Shown piece by piece: positions 8,344 to 18,611 of a stretch of 64,000 nt of DNA. Each line of letters starts with the position of its first letter. The first letter of the stretch is position 1. The translations under genes and the position numbers were made by a program. The DNA lies in NCBI RefSeq assembly GCF_014217565.1, contig NZ_CP043661.1, forward strand, positions 558,001-622,000, in the 5' to 3' direction. This DNA is from Kribbella qitaiheensis. Lineage in GTDB: Bacteria; Actinomycetota; Actinomycetes; Propionibacteriales; Kribbellaceae. The notes beneath the pieces were generated by a model. The model made no database searches. It worked only from the letters and a program-made list of their open reading frames with translations, and was not told the DNA's origin.

Positions 8344-9447
8344 ATGGACAATCGGGTGCCTTTGGTTGCGCGGCTACGGCCGGGTCAGGTGCTGGCCGTG
8401 GAAAGCGCACTAGCGGGTGCATATGGAATTGCAGCCTGGGTCTTGTTCACTCACAAAGGCCAGGAGCCTCTGCTGGCGCTGCTGGGTACAGCGCTCGCAG
8501 CCGGGGCAATCGTGCTCACCAGACGCCGTCCGGTCTGGGCCTTCGTGACTGGGTGGATTCCGCTCGCGCTGATGCCGATCGACAACTCCCTGGGCTTCAT
8601 TGCGGTAGTTCCGCTCTGCTACGCGCTGTTTCGGATAGCTGGACTCCGCAGCCGGCATACCGGGCTGGCAGCGCTCGCGGCGGCCGAAGCAGGTGCGGTG
8701 GCGACGGCCCTGCCCGGCTTCGATCGGGCGGGTGCGGTCGTGCCGTTCGGGATGATGTTGCCGGTGCCTGGGTGTGTGGGTACGTCGTCGCCCAGCAGCG
8801 ACTGCACAGCAGGGAGTTCGTGCTCCAGCAGGAGCGGATGCGAATTGCGCGGGAGCTGCACGACATCGTTGCCCACAGCATGAGTGTGATCACTGTGCAG
8901 GCGGCCTACGGTCACCTGATCATCGACGAGCGGCCGGCAGAAGCGCGCATCCCTCGCGGCGATCGAGGCCGCCGGACGGCATACCCTCGCCGAGCTGCGG
9001 CAACTGCTCGGCGTGCTTCGATCGGAGCAGAACGATCCGGTGGCGCTCGGTCCGGCGCCGGGGCTGGGCCAGTTGGATCAGTTGATCGAGCACACCGGCT
9101 CCGCAGGGGTCGAGGTGCGGCTGACCGTGACAGGTCGGCCTGTCGACGTACCGGCGGGGATCGACCTGTCGGCGTACCGGATCGTTCAGGAAGCACTGAC
9201 GAATGTCGTCAAGCACGCGGCGATCGGAACGGCCGAGGCGCTCATCGACTACCGCCCGAGCGAGCTGGCGATCAAGGTCACTGACCACGGCGCCGGCTGC
9301 CCGAACGGCAACGTGGGGACCGGGCACGGTCTGATCGGCATCAGCGAACGCGTCACCCTGTACGGCGGGTCGCTGGAGGCTGGGCCGCTGCCGGACCACG
9401 GGTTCGAAGTGTCAGCTCGGCTACCGCTGATGGAGCGTCCGCTATGA
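8344..9447 (+). pseudogene. NarL/HisKA_3-type sensor histidine kinase, broken by two compensating frameshifts
   Basis: The kinase reads in three pieces. The N-terminal membrane sensor (about 8344-8760, at least four hydrophobic segments) is in one frame. The dimerisation/phosphoacceptor piece with ERMRIARELHDIVAHSMSVI (about 8763-8945) is in another. The HATPase piece (SLAAIEAAGRHTLAELRQLL to the end, with EALTNVVKHA and GHGLIGISERV) is back in the first frame. The first break is a missing base near 8761, between TTG and GGT. The second fits loss of a GC from a GC repeat near 8943-8949. Together they remove three bases, so an intact version would be about 368 residues. As written, translation stops at 8881-8883, before the ATPase domain. 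The response regulator follows with a 4-bp overlap. Real decay and sequence error are both possible. Confidence 0.85.
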
Positions 9448-10100
9448 CAGTGCGTGTACTGATCGCCGAGGATCAGGCTCTTGTACGCGCCGGGCTCACG
9501 GGGATCGTCAGTACTGCGGACGACCTGCTCGTCGTCGGCGAAGCGGCCACCGGCTCGGCCGCGGTCGAGCTGGTGGCCGGCTGCCAGCCAGATGTGGTTC
9601 TGATGGATATCCGGATGCCCGGAATGGACGGACTGCAGGCGACCCGGCTCGTCACACAGTCATCGGCGGCGAAGGTACTGGTGCTGACCACCTTCGACCT
9701 GGACGAGTACGTGTACGCCGCGCTGCGCGGCGGGGCGAGCGGGTTCCTGCTGAAGGACACCCCGCCGGCGGAGTTGCTCGCCGCGATCCGGGTCGTCGCG
9801 GCAGGCGACGCGTTGCTCGGACCATCGATCACCCGACGCCTGATCGACGAGTTCGCGACCCGGCCGAAACGCCACGAGATACGCCCCAGGATTCAGCTGC
9901 CCGCGATCACCGATCGCGAGCGGGAGGTCCTGCTGCTGGTAGCGGAGGGACTCTCGAACGCCGAGATCGGCCAGCGGCTGCACATCGAACCGGGAACAGC
10001 CAAGACCCACGTAGCGCATCTCCTGACGAAACTCGACGCCCGAGACCGAGTGCAACTGGTGATCCTCGCCTTCCAGGCCGGCCTGGTCAGCGCAGTCTGA
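9444..10100 (+). CDS. LuxR/NarL-family response regulator
   Basis: 218 residues. The receiver domain (about 1-120) has the acidic pocket in VLIAEDQ, phosphoacceptor Asp in VVLMDIRMPGMDG, and Lys in FLLKDTPP. The C-terminal LuxR helix-turn-helix (about 150-215) has ITDREREVLLLVAEGLSNAE and TAKTHVAHLLTKL. The ATG overlaps the stop of the kinase gene, so the two are one operon. It probably controls the divergent ABC exporter at 6689-8172. Its partner kinase reads as frameshifted here, so its phosphorylation in this strain is uncertain. Confidence 0.95.
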   Translation: MTVRVLIAEDQALVRAGLTGIVSTADDLLVVGEAATGSAAVELVAGCQPDVVLMDIRMPGMDGLQATRLVTQSSAAKVLVLTTFDLDEYVYAALRGGASGFLLKDTPPAELLAAIRVVAAGDALLGPSITRRLIDEFATRPKRHEIRPRIQLPAITDREREVLLLVAEGLSNAEIGQRLHIEPGTAKTHVAHLLTKLDARDRVQLVILAFQAGLVSAV

Positions 10101-10101
10101 G

Positions 10102-11262
10102 TCAGCCGACGAGGCGGTTGCGGATGGCGGTGAGGACGGCCTTGTCTCCGGCGATTTCGCCGGCATCGCCGGTCGCGCGGTCGATCTGGAGTTGGTGACG
10201 CCACCAGGCGATCCTGGCGTGATCAGTGGCGCGCACCGATCGGTACTGCGCTTGCAGGTCGACTGCGGCGAGACCGACTTTCACCGCGGCTTGACGGATG
10301 GTGACTGCCTTGCGGCTCGCGACGGCCTTCCTCAAGGCCTGAAGGGTTTCTGAGAACTGTGCGCTGAGCTTGGTTGGAACGCGGACCTCGTGCCGGTGGG
10401 CGATCCAGGTCTGGTTGAGGGTGCGTACGAGCTGGTCGGTCAGCCGCCAGTCGTGGCGTCCCGCGGCGACGAGGACTCGGGCGGCTGTCGTATCGAGCGC
10501 GATGAGCCTGCGCGGTCGGCGGCAGTGGATGCTGTCGGCCGGGATCGCGAGGGCAGCCTCGTAGGACTCGCCGGTGGCGGCTACCGACGCCTGGAACTCG
10601 CCGTACGCCGGGGCGAAGATCTTCTGCTCGATGCTGCCGTCAAGCTCCAGATTCCGGACTCGGATGGCGCCGGGTACCGGGCCGCGTGGGCCCGCGACGG
10701 TCAGTCCGGTCGCGGTGACGGTTGCCACCTCCAGTACGAGGCCGGGGATGTTCTCGGGGCGGAACACGTCCCCGACCCGCGGATGTGCGGGCATGATCAT
10801 CCCGGGTGGCCCGTCCCGCCCGGCGAGCCAGGTCCCGGAGTGGTCGTGGATCACGCCGTCGACGTAGTTGTCGACCTTCTCGCCGAAGTACCAGACCGAG
10901 CCGTCGTCGGCTTGTGCGTAGTAGTCGACAGCGACCTCGGCCACCCGCCCATCGCCGTACGCGACGAACTGCTGTACGACGGTGTCAATGGTCTTGCCAC
11001 CCCAGCGGATCGCGACAGGGGTCTTCAGCCGGGTCGTCTCGAACCGGAGCTTCTCGCCGTCTTCCGAGCCAAGCTGGAGCAGCTGATCCAGTCTTCTTGC
11101 CGGGAACAACGGGTTGGTGATCCGGGTGGGATGGCTGAACGTCGGCTTGGCCAGATCCACCCTCCCGGCAGCTCTTGCCGGGACTGTGGTGGTCGCCAGG
11201 CCGCCTGACATCACGATCGCGGCCAGTCCAGTGGTGAATGCCTTCTTCGCAAACTTCATCAT
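10102..11262 (-). CDS. Secreted protein of unknown function
   Basis: 386 residues with a clear Sec signal peptide: basic MMKFAKKAF, a hydrophobic core to about residue 24, and a VPARA-A cleavage site near 32. The mature part has no motif I recognise. It contains beta-rich stretches such as QFVAYGDGRVAEVAVDYYAQ and DDGSVWYFGEKVDNYVDG in the first two thirds and a helical, Arg-rich C-terminal third. The stop is one base from the stop of the convergent response regulator gene. Two 11-bp-spaced repeats lie 62-79 bp before the start and match the presumed operator of the OmpR-type regulator at 12660-13337, so this protein is likely part of that regulon. Confidence 0.8.
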   Translation of the reverse strand: MMKFAKKAFTTGLAAIVMSGGLATTTVPARAAGRVDLAKPTFSHPTRITNPLFPARRLDQLLQLGSEDGEKLRFETTRLKTPVAIRWGGKTIDTVVQQFVAYGDGRVAEVAVDYYAQADDGSVWYFGEKVDNYVDGVIHDHSGTWLAGRDGPPGMIMPAHPRVGDVFRPENIPGLVLEVATVTATGLTVAGPRGPVPGAIRVRNLELDGSIEQKIFAPAYGEFQASVAATGESYEAALAIPADSIHCRRPRRLIALDTTAARVLVAAGRHDWRLTDQLVRTLNQTWIAHRHEVRVPTKLSAQFSETLQALRKAVASRKAVTIRQAAVKVGLAAVDLQAQYRSVRATDHARIAWWRHQLQIDRATGDAGEIAGDKAVLTAIRNRLVG

Positions 11263-11323
11263 GCCTCCGGTGCATCGGTCGGCGACTGATCTCGCCGTCT
11301 CCGCAGCACGCTGGCACCATCCG

Positions 11324-11341
11324 CCTGAACCAGGCCTGAAT
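11324..11341. promoter_or_regulatory. 11-bp direct repeat, probable OmpR-type operator
   Basis: CCTGAAC-CAGG-CCTGAAT: two 7-bp half sites 11 bp apart, upstream of the secreted-protein gene at 10102-11262. On the minus strand it reads ATTCAGG then GTTCAGG. The half site differs by one base from those in the 13374-13414 cluster, pointing to the same regulator. Confidence 0.6.
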
Positions 11342-11351
11342 GCGACCCTGC

Positions 11352-12653
<1,302 letters not shown>

Positions 12654-12659
12654 CGCGCT

Positions 12660-13337
12660 CTAGCCACCATCGACTGCCAGCCGGTACCCCGCACCGCGCA
12701 AGGTCGCGATCGACGATCGCCCGTACGGCCGGTCCAGCTTGTTGCGGAGTCGCCGGACGTAGACCTCGACGATGTTCGGGTCGCCCTCGAAGTCGTAGTC
12801 CCAGACGTGGTCGAGGATGGTCTGCTTCGACACCACCGTCCCCTGACGGCGGAGCATGAACTCGAGCAACGACAACTCCCGCGCCGTCAACTGGACCTCG
12901 ACGTCGCCGCGCCAGGCCCGCCGCGCGGCCGGGTCCAAGCGGAGATCGCCGGCCGTCACGACAGCCGGCCGCTCGGCCGCACCTCGTCGCACCAGCGCGC
13001 GCAACCGGGCGACCAGTACGGCGTACGAGAACGGCTTGGTCAGGTAGTCGTCGGCGCCGGTGTCGAGCGCCCTGACCTGGTCGGTGTCGGCATCTCTCGC
13101 TGTCAGCATCAGGATCGGCGTCCAGACCCGCTCGGTCCGCAGCGTCGCGCAGATCTCGAACCCGTCGACCTCGGGCAGCATCAGATCCAGCACGAGTACG
13201 TCGTAAGGGTATTCGCGGGCCAGCCAAAGCCCGTCGGTCCCGGTCAGGGCGACGTCGACGGCGAAGCCTTCGGCCTCCAGCCCGGTCCGTAGTCCGGCGG
13301 CCAGGCGCAGCTCGTCCTCGACCACAAGCGCCCGCAT
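12660..13337 (-). CDS. OmpR/PhoB-family response regulator
   Basis: 225 residues. The receiver domain has ALVVEDE, phosphoacceptor Asp in VLVLDLMLPEVDG, and Lys in YLTKPFSY. The C-terminal winged helix (about 125-222) has ELSLLEFMLRRQGTVVSKQ and [21 protein letters not shown] lies just before the ATG. It is divergent from the ABC operon 13438-15397 across a gap holding two pairs of 11-bp repeats, so autoregulation and control of the exporter are likely. Confidence 0.95.
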   Translation of the reverse strand: MRALVVEDELRLAAGLRTGLEAEGFAVDVALTGTDGLWLAREYPYDVLVLDLMLPEVDGFEICATLRTERVWTPILMLTARDADTDQVRALDTGADDYLTKPFSYAVLVARLRALVRRGAAERPAVVTAGDLRLDPAARRAWRGDVEVQLTARELSLLEFMLRRQGTVVSKQTILDHVWDYDFEGDPNIVEVYVRRLRNKLDRPYGRSSIATLRGAGYRLAVDGG

Positions 13338-13373
13338 CTGCCACCTCCTCCGCGGCGATCCTGACTCATTGTG

Positions 13374-13414
13374 GCTGAACAGAGGCTGAATGCGGCGTTC
13401 AGCCGGCGTTCAGC
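13374..13414. promoter_or_regulatory. Two head-to-head pairs of 11-bp repeats in a divergent promoter
   Basis: GCTGAAC (13374-13380) and GCTGAAT (13385-13391) are 11 bp apart. GTTCAGC (13397-13403) and GTTCAGC (13408-13414) are 11 bp apart in the opposite orientation. Direct heptamers at 11-bp spacing are the hallmark of PhoB/OmpR-type operators (for example the actinobacterial PHO box). Each pair faces one of the divergent genes, the response regulator (start 13337) and the ABC ATPase (start 13438). Confidence 0.7.
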
Positions 13415-13437
13415 ACGGCGGATCTAGCGTCAGGGCC

Positions 13438-14166
13438 ATGGCGAGTCTCGAAGCAAGCCTGCTGAGCAGGCGGTACGGCGACCGGGTGGCTGTCGACGAG
13501 CTGAGTTTCGTCGCCGAGCCAGGCGACATCCTCGGTCTGCTGGGGCCCAATGGGGCGGGTAAGACGACGACGATCCGGCTGCTGACCACCATCCTCCGGC
13601 CGACCAGCGGATCGTTCTCCGTCGCCGGTATCAAAGGGGACCGGGCAGCGGAGATCCGGCAGCGGATCGGCGTACTGCCGGAAAGCGCCGGTTATCCGGG
13701 CCGCCAGACCGGCCGGGAGTATCTGCGGTACTCGGCCAGGCTGTTCGGTCGCGACCGGGCCGGCGCCACCAGGATCGCCGACCGCCTGCTGGCCGATGTC
13801 GGGCTGAGCGATCGGGCCGGTTCGCGGATCTCGACGTACAGCCGGGGCATGAGGCAACGACTCGGCATCGCCCGGGCGTTGATCAACGAACCGGCCGTGG
13901 TGTTCCTGGACGAGCCCACCCTCGGCCTCGATCCGGCCGGACAGCTCGAGGTCCTCAGCACCATCCGGCAGATCGCCCTGCAGCGCGGCGCGACCGTCGT
14001 ACTGTCGACCCACACCCTGACCGAGGTCGAGCAACTCTGCGACAGCCTCCTGATCCTCCACAACGGACGACTGCGGGCGGCCGGCTCGGTCTCGGACGTG
14101 ATCGCCACCGCTGGCGCCGCCGGACTGAGCGAGGCGTTCCTGACCCTCACCCAGGAGAAGCCATGA
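13438..14166 (+). CDS. ABC transporter ATP-binding protein (NatA/CcmA-like)
   Basis: 242 residues from the ATG at 13438 (MASLEASLLSRRYG). The longer upstream frame would run through the operator repeats. Walker A LGPNGAGKTTTIRLL, signature YSRGMRQRLGIARA, Walker B VVFLDEPTLGLDPAG, and H-loop LSTHTL. First gene of a three-gene operon with 4-bp overlaps. It energises export by the permease at 14163. Confidence 0.95.
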   Translation: MASLEASLLSRRYGDRVAVDELSFVAEPGDILGLLGPNGAGKTTTIRLLTTILRPTSGSFSVAGIKGDRAAEIRQRIGVLPESAGYPGRQTGREYLRYSARLFGRDRAGATRIADRLLADVGLSDRAGSRISTYSRGMRQRLGIARALINEPAVVFLDEPTLGLDPAGQLEVLSTIRQIALQRGATVVLSTHTLTEVEQLCDSLLILHNGRLRAAGSVSDVIATAGAAGLSEAFLTLTQEKP

Positions 14167-14930
14167 GTACCGTCATCGCTGAGCAGGAGAGCCGGGACCT
14201 GTGGATCGGTGGGCGCGGACCGCTGTTGCTGTTCGCGTTCAGCGTGCTGCTGAGTGCGATGACCTACCTCGCCGCCACCAACCGCGCGATGAACTTCCTC
14301 GAGCAACGCGAGGCCGTCAACCTGACCGTCCAGGTCTCGCTGTCCGTCGGCGTACTGCTGACACTGGTGGTCAGCGCAGACACAATCAGCGGTGAGAGAG
14401 AACGAGGGACCCTCGAGGCACTGCTGCTCACTCCGGTGTCCAGGCGAAGCATCGTGAGCGGCAAACTGTTGGCGGCGTTGACGATGTGGCTCGCCTGCCT
14501 GGTCGTCACGGTGCCATACCTGTGGGTCCTTGGTCGAGGGGTCGCGGTAGCAGGGCAGGCGGCGCTGCTGACCCTGATCGTCGGCACCCTCGTGGCAGCG
14601 GGCCTCGGCGGTCTAGCCCTGCTGATCAGCGCATGCACCAACTCGAACAAGACCAGCCTGGCATTCAGTCTGCTGCTCCTGCTGGTCTTGTTCGCCCCAA
14701 CGCAGCTGCCGGCTTTGCCGAGGACCGGCTTCGGGGATGTGCTCGTCCGGATCAACCCGATCGGCTCGGCGCTGCACTACATCTCCCAGATCCTGGTTAA
14801 TCGCCGCAGCTGGACCTACGACCTCGGCTATCTGCTTTCCCCCGCTCTGCTTGCTGTGTTGGTGGCCGGCGTGCTGATCGTGACCGCTCCGAGAATTGTC
14901 CAACTGACCGGGGGAGTGGGTTCCAAATGA
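14163..14930 (+). CDS. ABC-2 type transporter permease (NatB-like)
   Basis: 255 residues with about six membrane helices. The segment SADTISGERERGTLEALLLT is the coupling loop typical of NatB-type permeases. The ATG overlaps the ATPase stop, and the 3' end overlaps the next gene, so all three are translationally coupled. Substrate unknown. Confidence 0.93.
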   Translation: MSTVIAEQESRDLWIGGRGPLLLFAFSVLLSAMTYLAATNRAMNFLEQREAVNLTVQVSLSVGVLLTLVVSADTISGERERGTLEALLLTPVSRRSIVSGKLLAALTMWLACLVVTVPYLWVLGRGVAVAGQAALLTLIVGTLVAAGLGGLALLISACTNSNKTSLAFSLLLLLVLFAPTQLPALPRTGFGDVLVRINPIGSALHYISQILVNRRSWTYDLGYLLSPALLAVLVAGVLIVTAPRIVQLTGGVGSK

Positions 14931-15397
14931 GTTTCCTGAACCTGCTGGCCGCGACGCTGATCGCCGTAGCACCCGCCGCGACGCCGCAACCCGCCATTAC
15001 CCTCACTGCTGACCGACTCAACGTCGTGACCGGCCAGACCGTCTCCCTGCAATCGACGATCACCAGCTCGGTCGGCGGGTTCGCCCACCTCAACGTAACC
15101 AGCCTCGACGGCGTGTACGTCGACCTGGAGGACTGGACCAAAGACGTAACCCAGCCCGTGGCGACGGACGAGGAAAGCCAGCAGGAATGGGAGGTCCAGG
15201 CAGTCAACAGCGGCCACTTCGCGTTGTACGTCGTAATCATTCCCCCCAACGGCCCGCTGGTCGTCAGCCCACCCGTCCACCTCACCGTGGCCTCCCGACA
15301 GACCCTCGACACAGGCGGCGCACTACCAGTCGCCTTGGCGATCCCCACCATCCTCGGCCTGGCCGTCCTGGCAACACGCCTCCGCCCAGCCCGATAG
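14927..15397 (+). CDS. Secreted, C-terminally anchored small protein of an ABC-2 exporter operon
   Basis: 156 residues. A signal peptide (MSFLNLLAATLIAVAPAATPQ, first 18-21 residues) is followed by an extracytoplasmic beta-sandwich-like domain of about 100 residues, and then a C-terminal membrane helix (about 130-150, ALPVALAIPTILGLAVLA) ending in RLRPAR. This is a sortless, one-helix-anchored exoplasmic domain resembling the NEW3/Ig-like modules found beside ABC-2 exporters. Coupled to the permease gene by a 4-bp overlap, it is probably an accessory of that transporter. Function unknown. Confidence 0.8.
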   Translation: MSFLNLLAATLIAVAPAATPQPAITLTADRLNVVTGQTVSLQSTITSSVGGFAHLNVTSLDGVYVDLEDWTKDVTQPVATDEESQQEWEVQAVNSGHFALYVVIIPPNGPLVVSPPVHLTVASRQTLDTGGALPVALAIPTILGLAVLATRLRPAR

Positions 15398-15460
15398 AAC
15401 GCGTGTCGCACTGCCATCCCTGACTCGCCAGATCCCGGAGCGGCGTGTGAGTATGCGTGG

Positions 15461-16678
15461 ATGGCGGACTCGGAGTTTGTGGTGCGGGTGGCGACTGCAG
15501 CTGAGCATGATCGTTTCGTGGGTTTGTTCGCCGCGGCGATGATGTTCGAGAGTTCGCCTGACGATCTGGATCGGGAGTTGTTCGAGCCGGAGCGGGCGCT
15601 GGTCGTTATGGACGGTGACGAGTTCGTCGGTACTGCGAAGGCGATGAGTCGTGACTTGTCGGTTCCCGGAGCCGTGGTTCCGGCGGCGCATGTCACCGCG
15701 GTCGGGGTCCGTTCGACGCACCGGCGACAGGGGATCTTGTCCGGGTTGATGGGCCGGCAGTTGCGCGAGGTGCCGGAGGCTTTGGCGGTGCTGTGGGCGA
15801 GTGAGTCCGGTATCTACGGCCGGTTCGGTTATGCCCCGGCTGCGTGGGTGGTGTCGTACGAGGCCGATTTGCACCGGGTCAAGCCGCATCCCGTCCGCGG
15901 CGATTTGGGCGGCGTGGAGGAGATTCGCGCCGAGGAGGCACTGCCTCTGTTGGCGAGGATGCTCGGGGAGTTGCAGGCGAGGCGTCCAGGAGTGTCGGGT
16001 CGGTCTGAGCAGTTGTGGCGCAAGCGGCTTCAGGACCAGCCCGAGCATCGCGGTGGGATGACGGCGCGGCATGTCTTGGTGCATCGCGATGGCGCCGGGA
16101 TCGTGGACGGCTATGTGTTGTGGCGCGGCAAGATGGGCTGGGGACCCACCGGGCCGGCCAGTGAGGTGGTTGTGGAGGAAGTGGTCGCCGTCGAGCCGAC
16201 GGCGTACCACGCGCTGTGGTACCACCTGCTGACTCTGGATCTGGCCGCCAAGCTGGAGTACGGCAAGGCTGCGGTGGACGAGCCGCTGCAGCAGTTGGTG
16301 AGCAGTCCGGTCGCGCTTGGCCGGCGGGTGACCGAGTCGCTGTGGGTCCGGCTCACCGACGTCCCCCGCGCGCTTGCGCAGCGTCGCTATGCCACCAGTG
16401 TGGACGTGGTGATCGAGGTGACCGATCACCTGGTCGAAGCCAACAACGGGCGGTTTCGGCTGATCGGCGACACCGGACACGCCAGCTGTGAACGGTCTGA
16501 GTCCACGCCCGATCTCTCGATGTCGGTGACCGAGCTCGCCGGAGCCTACTTAGGCGCTCGGCCGCTGGCTGAGTTCGCCGCGACCGGCCGGGTCACCGAA
16601 CACACTCCCGGTGCCCTGTCCGCGGCCACCAGTGCCTTCGGTTGGCCCGCCGCGCCAGTCAGCCTCGAGATCTTCTAG
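15461..16678 (+). CDS. Eis-like GNAT N-acetyltransferase
   Basis: 405 residues, the length of the Eis family (enhanced intracellular survival). Layout: an N-terminal GNAT domain with the acetyl-CoA loop VRSTHRRQGILSGLMGRQL (about residues 86-104), a second degenerate GNAT region, and a C-terminal SCP2-like domain. The protein ends in Ile-Phe, with the free C-terminal carboxylate that serves as a catalytic group in this family. Eis proteins acetylate several amines of aminoglycosides and other substrates, but the physiological substrate here is unknown. No clear ribosome site precedes the ATG, so the start rests on family length. Confidence 0.9.
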   Translation: MADSEFVVRVATAAEHDRFVGLFAAAMMFESSPDDLDRELFEPERALVVMDGDEFVGTAKAMSRDLSVPGAVVPAAHVTAVGVRSTHRRQGILSGLMGRQLREVPEALAVLWASESGIYGRFGYAPAAWVVSYEADLHRVKPHPVRGDLGGVEEIRAEEALPLLARMLGELQARRPGVSGRSEQLWRKRLQDQPEHRGGMTARHVLVHRDGAGIVDGYVLWRGKMGWGPTGPASEVVVEEVVAVEPTAYHALWYHLLTLDLAAKLEYGKAAVDEPLQQLVSSPVALGRRVTESLWVRLTDVPRALAQRRYATSVDVVIEVTDHLVEANNGRFRLIGDTGHASCERSESTPDLSMSVTELAGAYLGARPLAEFAATGRVTEHTPGALSAATSAFGWPAAPVSLEIF

Positions 16679-16749
16679 AGCATGCCGAGTGCCTGCCTGG
16701 CATCGCGTCGATGGCGCTCGTCTTGGCCGATCTGGTCCAGGCCAGGCGA

Positions 16750-17487
16750 CTATTCGGCGTTCGGAGGATCGACGGTCGGCTTGGAGAGGCTCAGGTGCGT
16801 GCTTACTTGGTAGCGATCACCGCGGTAGGCGGCGCGGGTGAACTCGAACCTGCGGCCGTTCTGGTCACGGGTGGTTCGCTCCAAGATCAGGATCGGAGCA
16901 TCCAGTGGGAGGCCGAGCAGGGCGGACTCGATGGCATCGGCCGCTGCTGCCGCGTGGGTCTGTTCGGCATCGGTCGGGATCACGCCATAACGTTCTTCGA
17001 GCAACATGTAGAACGAGCTCTGCTCGATAGCCCGCACGTCGAACTCGGGGACGATCTCCTGCAGAACGTGGATCGTCTCCAGACAGATCGGGTCGCCGTT
17101 GACAAGGCGTTGCCGGGCGATCCGCAGTACGGCTGTGTTAGGTGTGATCCCGAGCCGGTTGCCGATCAAGGTGCCGGCTTGGATCGTGGCGTGGCTGAGA
17201 ACCCTGCTGGTCCAGGTTCCGGGTGCTGCCGGGTAGGTCGCTCCATGGGTGCCGGTGATCTGCTGAGCGACCTTGGGGCTGCCGACGAACATGCCGCGGC
17301 CGTGCTCGCGAATCAGCCGGCCATCGCGAACCAGGTCGTCGACCACTGCTCGAAGGGTGGGTCGGGAGATCTCGAGTTCGGCAGACAGTTGGCGCTCGGA
17401 CGGGATCGCTTGACCGACCGCCCGCGACTCGACCAGCCCGAGCAGGTACTCGCGGGCCCGATCTCGCTTTCGCAGGCTGCCTACCAC
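16750..17487 (-). CDS. GntR-family transcriptional regulator (HutC/UTRA subfamily)
   Basis: 245 residues from a GTG with AAGGACG upstream. The N-terminal GntR winged helix (about 1-70) has IPSERQLSAELEISRPTLRA and HGRGMFVG. The C-terminal UTRA ligand domain has the strand LRIARQRLVNGDPICLET and the final FTRAAYRGDRYQVSTHL. UTRA regulators usually bind sugars or sugar phosphates. The neighbouring GH16-like glycosidase and the paired GGTA..TACC palindromes at 18764-18823 make that gene the likely target. Confidence 0.93.
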   Translation of the reverse strand: MVGSLRKRDRAREYLLGLVESRAVGQAIPSERQLSAELEISRPTLRAVVDDLVRDGRLIREHGRGMFVGSPKVAQQITGTHGATYPAAPGTWTSRVLSHATIQAGTLIGNRLGITPNTAVLRIARQRLVNGDPICLETIHVLQEIVPEFDVRAIEQSSFYMLLEERYGVIPTDAEQTHAAAAADAIESALLGLPLDAPILILERTTRDQNGRRFEFTRAAYRGDRYQVSTHLSLSKPTVDPPNAE

Positions 17488-17535
17488 GAGGACCCGTCCT
17501 TAGTTATGTCGGAAGGTCTCGCATTTTACGCCGCT

Positions 17536-17580
17536 ATGCCAGGTCGGCTCGTTGCCGAGGCATCGTTTTCCACCTGGCAT
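17536..17580. repeat. 9-bp inverted repeat with long spacer
   Basis: ATGCCAGGT at 17536-17544 and ACCTGGCAT at 17572-17580, spaced by 27 bases and directly abutting the hairpin at 17581. It lies in front of the GntR gene and behind the GH16-like gene, so it may be an operator for the former or an extension of the terminator of the latter. Confidence 0.45.
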
Positions 17581-17619
17581 GCGGCGCAGGAATCAGGCCC
17601 GGCCGGATTCCTGCGCCGC
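17581..17619 (-). terminator. Strong hairpin downstream of the GH16-like gene
   Basis: Perfect 14-bp stem GCGGCGCAGGAATC / GATTCCTGCGCCGC with an 11-base GC-rich loop, starting 18 bases after the stop of the minus-strand gene. There is no T tract, as is usual for high-GC actinobacterial terminators. Confidence 0.75.
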
Positions 17620-17636
17620 AGCTCCCGGGGCAGAGC

Positions 17637-18611
17637 TCAGTGCTCCGGCGGCTGGTAGTTCTCGCAGCTCCCGGTGTTGATCAAGGTGTCCTGGTAGGTG
17701 GTGTCGTGCTTGCGGAACTTCTCCACGCGGGCATCGGCCTGTGCCGGCGAGACGGTGTCGTTCTTGGCGTAGTAGGCCCAGTCGATCTGCTGGTGGTACT
17801 CGCTTGTCGCTGTGCCCTGGTGCGCATCCAGATCGATGAACCACAGGTTCCAGTTCATGCTCATGTCCTGGCGCGGCAGGATGGTGTTGCCGTCCTGGTC
17901 GACGGTGTGGTCGGCAGTGAGCTTGCCGTCGATGTAGTACCTCGCGTGGCCGTTGCCGACCTGCGTGACGTAGGTATGCCAGCCGTTGAGCGATCTGGCC
18001 TGGCGGCTCTCCGCGGTGCGTGCGTCCCACGGGTCTTCTCGGAAGGTGTGCCAGCTCGTCTGGAAGTTGATGGGGCCGGTCTCTCCCCAGCCTCCGTTCG
18101 GCAGGTATTCGGTGAAGTCGAGTTCGCTGTAGATCGGGTCATAGTCGAACTTTGTCGGGCCGATGGCGAACGCGGTCTCGTTGAGGTGGTCGCCGTCCGG
18201 TCCGGTGGCCGGCTTGTCGGCGTACCGGACGCGGGTCGCGTAGGTCCCGTTCCGCAGGTTCATGGTTGTTCGGCGGAGTTCGGCGTTGGTCGTACCGGGG
18301 GCTGTGCCGTTGGTCGTCGCCCGGAGCTGAGCGACCTTCTGGCCGCCGGTGCTCACGAAGGAGACGTTGCTTGCCGGCCACGCTGTGCCCGGCACGCCGG
18401 GGCCGCCCATTTCACTCCGCGCGTTCCAGCCGTGGTCGGCGAGATCAGGATCGGTAGCCGACTTGTACTGGAAGTCGTCGAACAGTACGCCGCACGTACC
18501 TGAGCTGCGGTCGGCCTGACCGGTCGAGCCGATGGCGGCATTGGCGCCGCTCACCATCGAAGCGATCGAGGCGGCTGCGACGAGGAAGATTGTCGTTCGC
18601 TGACGTGACAT
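17637..18611 (-). CDS. Secreted GH16-like glycoside hydrolase
   Basis: 324 residues. Signal peptide with core IFLVAAASIASMVSGANA (cleavage near 25-26), then one jelly-roll domain. The GH16 catalytic motif ExDxxE is present as ELDFTE (Glu163, Asp165, Glu168), preceded by the aromatic and Tyr-rich stretch expected before it and followed by WHTYVTQVGNGHARYYIDGK, the strand pair near the end of GH16 domains. GH16 enzymes cleave beta-glucans, agar, carrageenan or related galactans, but the substrate here cannot be told. A strong hairpin terminator follows. The 337-bp upstream region carries paired palindromes that fit the neighbouring GntR regulator. Confidence 0.82.
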   Translation of the reverse strand: MSRQRTTIFLVAAASIASMVSGANAAIGSTGQADRSSGTCGVLFDDFQYKSATDPDLADHGWNARSEMGGPGVPGTAWPASNVSFVSTGGQKVAQLRATTNGTAPGTTNAELRRTTMNLRNGTYATRVRYADKPATGPDGDHLNETAFAIGPTKFDYDPIYSELDFTEYLPNGGWGETGPINFQTSWHTFREDPWDARTAESRQARSLNGWHTYVTQVGNGHARYYIDGKLTADHTVDQDGNTILPRQDMSMNWNLWFIDLDAHQGTATSEYHQQIDWAYYAKNDTVSPAQADARVEKFRKHDTTYQDTLINTGSCENYQPPEH

